DNA from: DAITPV01 sp050692555
GTDB lineage: Bacteria; Actinomycetota; UBA4738; CALAEC01
Assembly: GCA_050692555.1 (NCBI GenBank)
Contig: JBOGVS010000003.1
Coordinates: 62,001-126,000, forward strand
Direction: 5' to 3'
Length of the DNA: 64,000 nucleotides
Positions within the stretch are counted from its first letter, which is position 1; every line of letters starts with the position of its first letter. Positions 7,915-16,432 of this stretch are shown here, in pieces. The position numbers and the translations under genes were made by a program. Under the pieces are notes generated by a model. The model was not told the DNA's origin. It ran no database searches and saw only the letters and a list, made by a program, of their open reading frames with translations.

Positions 7915-9347
7915 TGAGCGAGGTCAAGCGGTACCTCGTTGCCGGCGAGTGGCGAACCGGCGAAGACTCGTTCGAGGTCACCAGCCCGTACGACGGGGCG
8001 GTGGTGGCCAGGGTGGGGAAGCCCACCAGCGAAGACGCCGAGCGGGCCCTGTCCGCGGCCGTCCACACCTTCGAGAAGGAGTCCCGGAACCTCCCGGTGC
8101 ACGCCCGGGCCGGGGCCCTGGCGCACATCTCCCGGCGCCTCGAGGAACGGGCGCCCGAGGTGGCCGAGACGATCGCCCGGGAGGGGGGCAAGCCGCTGAA
8201 GTGGGCCACCGTGGAGGCCAACCGAGCGGTGTCCACGTTCCGGTGGGCGGCGGAGACCCTTCGGGCCATGGACGGCGAGCTCCTTCGGCTGGACACGGAT
8301 GCCGCGCTGGGGAGCCGCCTGGGTCTTGTCCGTCGCTTCCCCTACGGACCGGTGCTGGGGATCTCGCCGTTCAACTTCCCGGTGAACCTGGTGGCCCACA
8401 AGGTGGCCCCCGCCCTGGGGGTGGGAGCGCCCATCATCGTCAAGCCCGCGTCGGCCACTCCTTTGGGAGCCCTGCTCCTGGGGGAGCTGTTCTGGGAGAC
8501 GGACCTGCCGGCCGGGATGCTCTCGGTCCTCCCGCTCTCCAGCGAGCAGGCCGAGCCCCTGGTCCGCGATCCCCGGATCAAGAAGATCTCGTTCACCGGC
8601 TCGAGCCCGGTGGGGTGGAAGCTCAAGGGCCTCGACCCCAAGAAGCACGCCACGCTGGAGCTCGGCGGGAACGCCGGGGTCATCGTGCACTCGGACGCCG
8701 ACCTGGACCACGCCGCGGAGCGGGTGGCCTTCGGTGGCTACTACCAGGCCGGACAGTCGTGCATCGCGGTGCAAAGGGTGCTGATCCAGTCCGAGGTCTA
8801 CGAGGGCTTCGTCGACCGCTTCATCAAGCAGGTGGAGGGACTGAAGGTGGGCGACCCCATGGACCCCTCGACCGACGTTGGGCCGCTGATCGACTCCGGC
8901 GCGCTGGACAAGGTGGCCTCCTTCGTTGACGAGGCCGTGGGCCAGGGGGCCGAGGTGCTCACCGGAGGGAAGCGCGACGACCCCTTCTATGCACCGACGG
9001 TCCTCGGCAACGTGAGCCGAGAGATGAAGGTGTGCCGGGAGGAGATCTTCGGCCCGGTCACCACGGTGACCAGGTACCAGACCTTCGAGGAGGCCCTGGA
9101 GGAGGTCAACGCCACCGAGTACGGCCTCCAGGCCGGGGTGTTCACCCGGGACATCGAGCGGGCCTTGCTGGCCCACCGGGAGATCAGGGTCGGCGGGCTC
9201 ATCGTGAACGACGTCTCGGCGTTCCGAGCGGACCAGATGCCCTACGGGGGCTCGAAGGAGTCCGGCTATGGGCGGGAAGGGCTTCGGTACGCCATGGAGG
9301 AAATGACCGAGCCCCGCATCATGGTCCTGTCGCACATCCCCCTGTAG
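7914..9347 (+). CDS. Aldehyde dehydrogenase, possible succinate-semialdehyde dehydrogenase
   Basis: The protein has 477 residues and all catalytic elements of the ALDH superfamily: ISPFNFPVNLVAHK (oxyanion Asn), LELGGNAGVI (Glu) and YYQAGQSCIAVQR (Cys). Overall it looks like the lactaldehyde/phosphate-tolerant aldehyde group rather than classical GabD. It starts at ATG 7914, sharing one base with the upstream stop, so the two are translationally coupled. In this context the missing step is succinic semialdehyde to succinate, and that is the most economical role. An alternative is another short-chain aldehyde from polyamine or amino-acid breakdown. Confidence 0.8.
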   Translation: MSEVKRYLVAGEWRTGEDSFEVTSPYDGAVVARVGKPTSEDAERALSAAVHTFEKESRNLPVHARAGALAHISRRLEERAPEVAETIAREGGKPLKWATVEANRAVSTFRWAAETLRAMDGELLRLDTDAALGSRLGLVRRFPYGPVLGISPFNFPVNLVAHKVAPALGVGAPIIVKPASATPLGALLLGELFWETDLPAGMLSVLPLSSEQAEPLVRDPRIKKISFTGSSPVGWKLKGLDPKKHATLELGGNAGVIVHSDADLDHAAERVAFGGYYQAGQSCIAVQRVLIQSEVYEGFVDRFIKQVEGLKVGDPMDPSTDVGPLIDSGALDKVASFVDEAVGQGAEVLTGGKRDDPFYAPTVLGNVSREMKVCREEIFGPVTTVTRYQTFEEALEEVNATEYGLQAGVFTRDIERALLAHREIRVGGLIVNDVSAFRADQMPYGGSKESGYGREGLRYAMEEMTEPRIMVLSHIPL

Positions 9348-9401
9348 GGGGCGCGGCGGGCCCGGGCGGGATATCGTGACGCCGTCCCGGATGAGCGAGA
9401 G

Positions 9402-9896
9402 GTGAGCGTGGTGGGAGTCCTGCCTCCCGAGTGTGAGGATGTTCTGAACCGTGCGCTGGTGTGCGCGTTCACGGTGATCGGACCGGGCGACCGCCCCATC
9501 ACCCACCCCATGATCCCGCTGTACGACGGAGAGAAGATCTACCTCCACTCCAGCATCCTGTTCTCCAAGAAGCTCGAGCACCTCAAGCGGAACCCCAAGG
9601 TGGCCGTGGCCATCACGGACCTGACCGCCACCCACGGCGACCCGCTGTGGGATCGGGTCACCGTCCAGGGCGACGCGACGGTCGTGGAGGACGACCCCCA
9701 TTCGACCTGGGAGCGGATCCTCCCCTTGTGGATCGCCAAGGAACCCATCGTTGAGGGGTTCTTCAAGCAGCGGGTGGCCCTCCCATTGTTCTGGGAGCGC
9801 GCACTGATCGAGATCACCCCGCGGAAGGTTCACGTGTGGGAGAAGGGGCGAACGGGCGAGCCACCCCGGATCTACGAGCTGGCGGGGGCCGGCTGA
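9402..9896 (+). CDS. Pyridoxamine-5'-phosphate-oxidase-like split-barrel flavoprotein
   Basis: The 164-residue protein starts with GTG 9402 behind a GAGAGG site. It shows the FMN/F420-binding split-barrel pattern: LNRALVCAFTVIGPG, RPITHPMIPLYDGEKIYLHS, KKLEHLKRNPKVAVAITD and VTVQGDATVVED. Such proteins bind FMN, F420 or heme; the ligand cannot be told from sequence alone. It overlaps by one base (TGATG) with a gene that carries a second split-barrel fused to UbiA, so the two probably act together. It is transcribed in the same direction as the dehydrogenases but after a 54-base gap. Confidence 0.75.
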   Translation: MSVVGVLPPECEDVLNRALVCAFTVIGPGDRPITHPMIPLYDGEKIYLHSSILFSKKLEHLKRNPKVAVAITDLTATHGDPLWDRVTVQGDATVVEDDPHSTWERILPLWIAKEPIVEGFFKQRVALPLFWERALIEITPRKVHVWEKGRTGEPPRIYELAGAG

Positions 9897-11269
9897 TGGC
9901 CGTAGACGCCGAGACGCTGCGGGAGATCGAGGAGGGGTACGAGCACGCGGTGATCGTGTTCCTCGACCGGGACGGCTATCCGATGAGCGTGGCCGCCGGA
10001 TACCGGACCGATCTACAGCGGGGGGCGATCGTGCTGGAGGCTCCCGCCGGGGAGACGGCGCCGCCCGAGGGGGAGGTCAGCGTCGTGTTCAGCCACATCC
10101 ACCCCCAGCCCGAGATGGGATACGACGAACGCCGCTACGTGACGCTGTGGGGGCGGCTCCACAGGGAGGGGAACGAGCTCGAGTTCACCCCGGTGCGGCA
10201 CACGTCGTGGGACGAGAAGAAGGTGCCGTTCTTCCAGTACTCGGAGCTGAGTGTGCCGCAGGCCCACCGGTACCTGGGCGAGCTGAGCCGGCAACGCGGC
10301 CGGGAGGTGAAGCCCCGGCTGGCGTTCGGGTGGCTGTTCCTGCGAGCCACCCGGCTCCCGTTCCTCACGGCCACGCTGATCCCGGTCCTGCTCGGCGTGG
10401 CGGCCGCGGCGCTGGAGGGAACGTGGAGCCTGTGGCTGGCGTTCCTCACGTTCCTGGCGGCCGCTTTCGTCCATCTGGGATTGAACGTGGCCAACGACGT
10501 GTTCGACACGCTCAGCGGGGCCGACGCGGCGAACACCACGCCGACGCAGTTCAGCGGCGGCTCGCGGGTGATCCAGTACGGGCTGATGAGCCTGCGGACC
10601 ATGGTGTTGCTTTCGGCAGGGTTCTACGCCGCGGGGATCGGCATCGGGCTGTACCTGGCGGTCACCCGGGGGTTCTGGCCGCTGTTCTGGCTGGGGGTCC
10701 TCGGCCTGGTCATCTCGATCGTGTACACCGCGCCGCCGTTCCGCCTGGTGCATCGGGGCGTGGGCGAGATCACCGTGGGGCTGGGCTTCGGGCCGATCAT
10801 GCTGCTGGGGTCCTACTTCGTCCAGGCCCAGCGGTTCAGCCTGGAGGCGGGGCTGCTGTCGATCCCGGTGGCCATCCTCATCGCCCTGGTCCTGTACGTG
10901 AACGAGGTCCCGGATCGTGCCGGTGACGCGGCCGCGGGGAAGCGGACGCTTCCCGTCCGACTGTCCAGGGAGGGCGTGATCAGGGGGTACGCGGGGGCCC
11001 TGGCGGTGACGTACACGCTGATCGGGGTGTTCGCCGTTACGGGGCTGATCGCCCGGCCGGCGATCATCGCCCTGGCCACCATCCCCATCGCCACCCGGTG
11101 CGTCCGTGGGCTTCGCCGTGACTACGACGATCCGTATGCGCTGATGTTCTCCACGATGGGTAAGAACATCCAGCTCCACCTGTTCACCGGGCTGCTGCTG
11201 TTCGCCGGCTACCTGATCGCCATCGGCGCCGACCGGCTGATGGACTCCGTGCCGGTGTTCCTCAGGTAG
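9896..11269 (+). CDS. Split-barrel domain fused to UbiA-type prenyltransferase
   Basis: The protein has 457 residues from ATG 9896, the start that overlaps the upstream stop. Residues ~1-135 are a second PPOX-like split barrel (HAVIVFLDRDGYPMSVAAGY, VSVVFSHIHPQ, RYVTLWGRL). Residues ~150-457 are a polytopic UbiA prenyltransferase with the first aspartate motif NDVFDTLSGAD (residues 200-210), GGSRVI typical of MenA-like members, and the second motif DRAGDAAAGKRTLPVRL. UbiA enzymes transfer polyprenyl groups to aromatic acceptors in the membrane. The fused cytoplasmic domain is unusual. It might bind flavin and reduce the product, but that is a guess. Confidence 0.8.
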   Translation: MAVDAETLREIEEGYEHAVIVFLDRDGYPMSVAAGYRTDLQRGAIVLEAPAGETAPPEGEVSVVFSHIHPQPEMGYDERRYVTLWGRLHREGNELEFTPVRHTSWDEKKVPFFQYSELSVPQAHRYLGELSRQRGREVKPRLAFGWLFLRATRLPFLTATLIPVLLGVAAAALEGTWSLWLAFLTFLAAAFVHLGLNVANDVFDTLSGADAANTTPTQFSGGSRVIQYGLMSLRTMVLLSAGFYAAGIGIGLYLAVTRGFWPLFWLGVLGLVISIVYTAPPFRLVHRGVGEITVGLGFGPIMLLGSYFVQAQRFSLEAGLLSIPVAILIALVLYVNEVPDRAGDAAAGKRTLPVRLSREGVIRGYAGALAVTYTLIGVFAVTGLIARPAIIALATIPIATRCVRGLRRDYDDPYALMFSTMGKNIQLHLFTGLLLFAGYLIAIGADRLMDSVPVFLR

Positions 11270-12227
11270 CGAAGCTCTCTCGGAGCCCGGTTTCCAGGTT
11301 CCGGGGAACGTAGCCCAGCTCCTCGCGGGCCTTCCGATCGGTGGCCCAGTAGGTCACCCCATCCGCCGAGCGGATCGACTCGGCCAGGTTGGGTCCCACG
11401 CCCATGAGCCGGCCGACGATCGGCCCGAACGGGACCCCGGCCTTCACCACCCAGCCGGGAAGGGTCCGGCGGGGCGGGCGCCGACCGGATGCTCGAGAGA
11501 TAGCCTCGATCATTTCGCCCATCGTGGCGATCTGGCCGCCGATGACGTAGGACTCCCCGATCCGGCCCTTGTCGTGGGCCAGGAGGATCCCCTGTGCGAT
11601 GTCGTCGACGTGGACGAAGTTGAAGCCCGATTCGGGGAACAGCTTGAACGGGAGCTTACCGCGGCGGATCCGGTCCATGAGATTCCCCAGGTCCGAGGAG
11701 TCGCCCGGCCCGTAGACACCGCCCGGCTGCACGATGATCACCGGCGCGCCCTTGGCGATTCGGTCCTCGGCCACCCGGTGGGCCAGGACCTTGGTCTCCT
11801 CGTAGGCGGACAGGTAGCCGTCGCCGGGGTGCCGGTACGTTTCGTCGACGACCTTGCCGTGAGTGTTGCCGAATGCCCCGATCGTGGAGACGTGCACGAT
11901 CCGCAGCACCCGCGCCTCCACGGCTGCGTCGATGACTCGCTCGGTGCCACGGACGTTGGCCTCGTACATCGCCGGACGCTCCGAGCGGGGGATCCCCACC
12001 TTGTACATCGCGGCGACGTGGAACACGGCGTCGGCCCCGCGAACGCCGTCGGTTAGCGAGTCGGTGGCCGAAAGGCTTCCCTCGCAGAGCTCGCAGCCCA
12101 TTTCTCGGAGCTCCTCGGCCCGGGCCGGCGACCGCACCAGGGCCACGACCTGGTCCCCCCGCTCCCGCAACGCCCGGGCCAGGTGTCCTCCGATGAATCC
12201 GGTTCCGCCGGTGACGAACGCTCGCAC
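11262..12227 (-). CDS. NAD-dependent epimerase/dehydratase (extended SDR)
   Basis: The protein has 321 residues from GTG 12227 (MRAFVTGGTGFIGGHLARAL). The TGxxGxxG nucleotide-binding motif is at residues 6-13, a short SAYEETK replaces the classical YxxxK context (Y and K present), and HVDDIAQGILLA resembles dihydroflavonol-reductase/hopanoid-associated sugar epimerase members. It probably reduces or epimerises a sugar, isoprenoid or polyketide substrate; which one is not clear. The gene is convergent with the UbiA fusion and overlaps it by 8 bases. A TACACT element six bases upstream of GTG suggests a leaderless message. Confidence 0.8.
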   Translation of the reverse strand: MRAFVTGGTGFIGGHLARALRERGDQVVALVRSPARAEELREMGCELCEGSLSATDSLTDGVRGADAVFHVAAMYKVGIPRSERPAMYEANVRGTERVIDAAVEARVLRIVHVSTIGAFGNTHGKVVDETYRHPGDGYLSAYEETKVLAHRVAEDRIAKGAPVIIVQPGGVYGPGDSSDLGNLMDRIRRGKLPFKLFPESGFNFVHVDDIAQGILLAHDKGRIGESYVIGGQIATMGEMIEAISRASGRRPPRRTLPGWVVKAGVPFGPIVGRLMGVGPNLAESIRSADGVTYWATDRKAREELGYVPRNLETGLRESFAT

Positions 12228-12233
12228 GGCCGC

Positions 12234-12239
12234 AGTGTA
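12234..12239 (-). promoter_or_regulatory. -10 element of a leaderless promoter (epimerase)
   Basis: On the minus strand TACACT is followed by six bases and then the GTG start at 12227. The spacing is the same as for pucR, pepN and other genes in this window. Confidence 0.55.
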
Positions 12240-12269
12240 CCGGGGGCCATCGCGCCCCATCCCGACCGC

Positions 12270-12275
12270 TACACT
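12270..12275 (+). promoter_or_regulatory. Candidate -10 element for the acyl-CoA synthetase operon
   Basis: TACACT lies about 37 bases upstream of the TTG start at 12312, leaving room for a short leader with a GGAG ribosome site. It faces the divergent TACACT element of the epimerase. Confidence 0.4.
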
Positions 12276-12311
12276 CGCCACGGTCGTGGGCGTCCCCTCG
12301 GAGCGGTAGCG

Positions 12312-14423
12312 TTGGCCACCCGGTCCCTCCGTCCCCTGCTGGCGCCCCGGACCATCGCCGTCATCGGGGCGTCCGAGGCCCGGGACTCCTGGGCCCCGGA
12401 GATTCACGCCAGCCTTCGGGACTTCGGCTTCCGGGGGAGGATCTTCCCGGTCAACCCCAAGTACCGGGAGGTGTGGGGGTTGCCCTCCGTCCCCACGGCC
12501 GCGGAGCTTCCCCGCGGCGTCGACCTCGCGGTGGTCGTGGTGCCTGCCCGGGTGGCCGTGCGGGTCACCGAAGAGGCCGCCCGAGCGGGGGTGCGCTCCG
12601 CGATGATCGTGTCCAGCGGCTTCTCGGAGGCCGGGCCGGAGGGGGAAGCCCTCCAGCGAGAGCTGACCGAGGTGGCCGCGCGGCACCGGCTCCCGGTGCT
12701 CGGTCCGAACGTGGAGGGCTACCTCAACTACGTGGACCGGGTGGCCCCCTACGGGACCGTCCTTCCTCCGGATCCCCGCGCGGGGGGTCTGACGGTGATC
12801 TCTCAGAGCGGCACCGTGGTGTGGTCCATGGTTCAGATGGCCTCGGACCGGGGGGTCGGGGTTCGCGCGGCGATCGGCCTGGGCAACGAGGCGGTGCTCG
12901 GGCTCGGCGACCTGGTGGGCTGGGCGGCCGCGGACCGCCCCACCCGGGTGGTGGCGTGCTACGCGGAGGCCTTCCGCGACGTCCGCAGCCTGGAACGAGG
13001 TCTGGCCGCGGCCCGGAAGGCTCGCAAGCCCGTGCTGATCTGCGCCCCCGCGGGGAGGAGCGAGGCGGCTCGCCGCTCCGTCCTGGCCCACACCGGGGCG
13101 CTGGCGGGGGAGACCGGGGTCCGGGACGCGTGGCTCCGGCGGGCGGGGGCCCTGGTGGTCCGAGATCCGCTCGAGCTGTTCGAGGCCTCGGTGCTGTTGC
13201 TGGCCCGCAGGCGGACCCGTTCTCGCGGAGTGGCCGCCGCCATGCAGTCGGGCGGAGCGTGCACGTTGTTCGCGGAGGCCGCGGAGGTGGCGGGCCTGGA
13301 GCTCCCGGCGCCCCTGGCCGCCACTCAGGAGCGGCTCAGGGGCCTCCTCCCCGGTTTCGCCAACCCCACCAACCCGCTGGACGTCACCGGCCAGGCCGTG
13401 TTCGAGCCGGACATGTTTCGGGCCGCGTTGTCGGCGGTCGTCGAGGACGAGCGGGTCGGGGTGGTGGTGGTCGACGCCGCGCCACCCCGCCGGGACGGCG
13501 ACCTGAACTGGTCGGAGCCGGTGCTCGAGCATGCCCGGAACCTTCAGGGCGATTCGGGCGTTGCCTTCGTGTCGGTCCTGATGTCCCCGCTGGCCTACTC
13601 GAAGACCGCCGTGGCCTTCGTGGATCGGGCGGGGATCCCGTTCCTCCAGGGCCACCGCCCCGCGGCGGCGGCGATCCGGGCCCTGCTCGACTGGCAGGAG
13701 CGCCGACCGAGAGGCTCCACCCGAGCCCATCACGGCCGGTCGCGGGCCATGCGCCTGGTTCGGGGACGCACGGGCCCCCTGAACGAGGTCGAAGCCGGCC
13801 GGCTGCTCGAGGCGTACGGGATTCCCCGTCCGCCGGAGCGGGTGGTCACGTCGCCCGAGCAAGCGGCGAAGGCCGCCGAGGCACTGGGGTCGCCTGTGGC
13901 GGTGAAGGCGGTGGCCGGTTCGCTGACCCACAAGGCCCGGGTGGGCGCCGTCCGGCTGGTGGTCAACGCGGACGACGTCCGCGACGCCGCCGATCAGGTC
14001 CTGGCCGCGGCTCGGTCCGCCGGGGTCCGTTCCCCCGGTCTGCTGGTGCAGCGGATGGTGGCCGGACCCGAGGTCCTCATCGGGGCGGTGGTGGACGAAC
14101 GGTTCGGGCCGGCCGTGACCCTCCGGCCCGGAGGCGCGGCGGCAGAGGCGGGCGAGGCCACCTTCCTCTCCGCCCCGCTGACCCGTCGCCAGGCCGAGGC
14201 CCTGGTGCGGGCCGAGGCTCCTCGGTGCGGCCTCGACCCTGCCCGGGACGACTTCGGTGCCGTGGCCCGGGCGGTGGTGGCCATGGCCCGGCTGGCCTAC
14301 GACCTCCGCGACCGCCTGACCGAGGTGGAGGCGAACCCGTTCGTCCTCACCCCGCGCGGAGGCGTGGCCGTGGACGCCCTGGCGGTGTGCAGGGGTAAGG
14401 TGTCGGCCCGAGGAGGAGGATGA
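12312..14423 (+). CDS. Acyl/acetyl-CoA synthetase, ADP-forming type (fused alpha-beta)
   Basis: The protein has about 703 residues from TTG 12312 (MATRSLRPLLAPRTIAVIGAS); GGAG lies nine bases upstream and no ATG/GTG fits better. Domain order: CoA-binding Rossmann domain (residues ~8-130, IAVIGAS), succinyl-CoA-ligase-like domains (~140-440, with SQSGTVVWSM and the AHTGALAG phospho-histidine region), and a C-terminal ATP-grasp (~475-700, GIPRPPERVV, VAVKAVAGSLTHKA, LTEVEANPFVL). The family interconverts acyl-CoA plus ADP/Pi with acid plus ATP. It overlaps the AMP-forming acetyl-CoA synthetase by four bases, so both acetate-activation chemistries are co-expressed. The acyl specificity is unknown. 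Confidence 0.85.
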   Translation: MATRSLRPLLAPRTIAVIGASEARDSWAPEIHASLRDFGFRGRIFPVNPKYREVWGLPSVPTAAELPRGVDLAVVVVPARVAVRVTEEAARAGVRSAMIVSSGFSEAGPEGEALQRELTEVAARHRLPVLGPNVEGYLNYVDRVAPYGTVLPPDPRAGGLTVISQSGTVVWSMVQMASDRGVGVRAAIGLGNEAVLGLGDLVGWAAADRPTRVVACYAEAFRDVRSLERGLAAARKARKPVLICAPAGRSEAARRSVLAHTGALAGETGVRDAWLRRAGALVVRDPLELFEASVLLLARRRTRSRGVAAAMQSGGACTLFAEAAEVAGLELPAPLAATQERLRGLLPGFANPTNPLDVTGQAVFEPDMFRAALSAVVEDERVGVVVVDAAPPRRDGDLNWSEPVLEHARNLQGDSGVAFVSVLMSPLAYSKTAVAFVDRAGIPFLQGHRPAAAAIRALLDWQERRPRGSTRAHHGRSRAMRLVRGRTGPLNEVEAGRLLEAYGIPRPPERVVTSPEQAAKAAEALGSPVAVKAVAGSLTHKARVGAVRLVVNADDVRDAADQVLAAARSAGVRSPGLLVQRMVAGPEVLIGAVVDERFGPAVTLRPGGAAAEAGEATFLSAPLTRRQAEALVRAEAPRCGLDPARDDFGAVARAVVAMARLAYDLRDRLTEVEANPFVLTPRGGVAVDALAVCRGKVSARGGG

Positions 14424-16390
14424 GGATGGGCACGGAGGACCTCCAGCACATCGCCGCGTTGCTCGACGAGCGCCGGGTCATCGAGCCACCAGAGGGATTC
14501 CGAGCCTCCGCACTGGTCCGGGACGAGTCCGTCTACCGCCACGCCGAGGAAGACATCGAGGGGTTCTGGGCCCAGGAGGCCGGGCGACTGACCTGGTCCC
14601 GGCCCTGGGACACCGTGATGTCGTGGGACCCTCCCTGGGTCAAGTGGTTCGAAGGAGGCCGGCTCAACGTCTCGGTGAACTGCCTCGATCGCCACGTGGA
14701 AGCCGCGCCGGACCGGGTGGCCTACTTCTGGGAAGGCGAGCCCGGCGACCGGCGGACGATCACGTACCGGGAGCTTCATGGAGAGGTGTGCCGGTTCGCC
14801 AACGCCCTTCGCTCCCTGGGCGTTCGCAAAGGCGACCGGGTGGCGATCTACCTGGGTATGGTGCCCGAGCTGCCGGTGGCCATGCTGGCTTGCGCCCGGA
14901 TCGGGGCTCCCCACTCCGTGGTGTTCGGCGGCTTCGCCTCGGAGGCGCTCCGCGATCGGATCAACGATGCCGAGGCCCGCATCCTGGTCACCGCCGACGG
15001 CGGGTGGCGCCGCGGCCAGGTGGTGCCGTTGAAGCAGAACGCCGACCGGGCCCTGGCCGAGACAGCCTCGATCGAGAAGGTCGTGGTGGTCCGGCGGATC
15101 GGCGAGGACGTGCCGTGGACCGAGGGCCGTGACCTCTGGTACCACCAGGCCATCGAGGGCCAGCCGGCCGAAGCCGAGCCGGAGGAGATGGACGCCGAGG
15201 ATCCCCTGTACATCCTGTACACCAGTGGGACAACCGGGAAGCCCAAGGGGATCCTGCACACCACCGGCGGGTACCTGACGGGGGTCGCCGCCACCCACCG
15301 GCTGATCTTCGACATCCACCCGGAGTCCGACGTGTACTGGTGCGCCGCGGACGTGGGGTGGGTGACCGGCCACTCGTACATCCTGTACGGACCGCTGGCC
15401 AATGGCACCACGGGAATTCTGTACGAGGGAGCCCCGGACTTCCCCGACAAGGACCGGTGGTGGGACATCACCGAGCGGTACCGGGCCACGATCCTGTACA
15501 CGGCCCCCACCGCGATCCGGGCGTTCATGAAATGGGGCCCGGACTACCCGCAGAAGCACGACCTGTCCTCCCTCCGGCTGCTGGGCACCGTGGGAGAGCC
15601 GATCAACCCGGAGGCTTGGATGTGGTACTTCACTCACATCGGCGGCCAGCGGTGCCCGGTTGTGGACACCTGGTGGCAGACCGAGACCGGCATGATCCTC
15701 ATCACCCCGCTCCCGGGCGTCGTCCGGCTTAAGCCCGGGTCGGCCACCCGTCCGTTCCCCGGCATCGAGGCCGACATCCTGGACGAGCAGGGGAACCCCG
15801 TCCCTCCCAACACCGGCGGCTCCCTGGTCCTGCGTCGCCCCTGGCCGGCGATGTTCCGGACGATCTACGGCGACCCGGACCGATACGTGCAGCAGTACTT
15901 CTCTCGGTTCGGGCCCCACGTGTACCTCACCGGTGACGGCGCCAAGCGCGACGAGGACGGCTACTTCTGGCTCCTGGGCCGGATCGACGACGTGATGAAC
16001 GTGGCCGGGCATCGCCTGTCGACGTTCGAGATCGAGTCGGCGCTGGTTGACCACGACTCCGTGGCCGAGGCGGCCGTGGTCTCCCGCCCCGACCCCGACG
16101 TGGGGGAGGCCATCGTGGCCTTCGTCACGCTGAAGGCCGGCCGGGAGGGGGACGAGCGTCTCATCGCGGAGCTGCGAGAGCACGTCGCCGGAAAGATCGG
16201 CAAGATCGCCCGGCCCCACGGGATCATCCTCACCGACGACCTCCCCAAGACCCGCTCCGGCAAGATCATGCGGCGGCTGCTCCGGGACGTGGCCAACGGA
16301 CGGGACCTTGGCGACGTGACCACGCTGGCCAATGCCGAGGTGGTGGACGAGATCAGGGAGCTGTCCACCGCTCGGCCGGTGGAGGAGTAG
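14420..16390 (+). CDS. acs: AMP-forming acetyl-CoA synthetase (or close acyl-CoA synthetase)
   Basis: This 656-residue ANL-superfamily enzyme starts at ATG 14420 in an ATGA overlap, with GAGGAGG upstream. Signatures are the P-loop-like YTSGTTGKPKGILHTTGGYL, WWQTETGMILITPLPG, YLTGDGAKRDEDGYFWLLGRIDDVMNVAGHR (shown in parts: YLTGDGA, GRIDDVMNVAGHR) and the C-terminal catalytic lysine in KTRSGKIMRR, which is the target of regulatory acetylation in Acs. It makes acetyl-CoA from acetate, ATP and CoA through acetyl-AMP. Length and motifs fit Acs; propionyl-CoA synthetase is the main alternative. Confidence 0.9.
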   Translation: MRMGTEDLQHIAALLDERRVIEPPEGFRASALVRDESVYRHAEEDIEGFWAQEAGRLTWSRPWDTVMSWDPPWVKWFEGGRLNVSVNCLDRHVEAAPDRVAYFWEGEPGDRRTITYRELHGEVCRFANALRSLGVRKGDRVAIYLGMVPELPVAMLACARIGAPHSVVFGGFASEALRDRINDAEARILVTADGGWRRGQVVPLKQNADRALAETASIEKVVVVRRIGEDVPWTEGRDLWYHQAIEGQPAEAEPEEMDAEDPLYILYTSGTTGKPKGILHTTGGYLTGVAATHRLIFDIHPESDVYWCAADVGWVTGHSYILYGPLANGTTGILYEGAPDFPDKDRWWDITERYRATILYTAPTAIRAFMKWGPDYPQKHDLSSLRLLGTVGEPINPEAWMWYFTHIGGQRCPVVDTWWQTETGMILITPLPGVVRLKPGSATRPFPGIEADILDEQGNPVPPNTGGSLVLRRPWPAMFRTIYGDPDRYVQQYFSRFGPHVYLTGDGAKRDEDGYFWLLGRIDDVMNVAGHRLSTFEIESALVDHDSVAEAAVVSRPDPDVGEAIVAFVTLKAGREGDERLIAELREHVAGKIGKIARPHGIILTDDLPKTRSGKIMRRLLRDVANGRDLGDVTTLANAEVVDEIRELSTARPVEE

Positions 16391-16432
16391 GCCCGACCTC
16401 AAGTTCGCCAGCTCCAGGCCGAAGATTGTGGT

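Noticed and set aside
12228..13931. Reverse open frame extending the epimerase far upstream
   Set aside because: The epimerase begins at GTG 12227 with MRAFVTGGTGFIGG; the extension is a shadow of the acyl-CoA synthetase gene.
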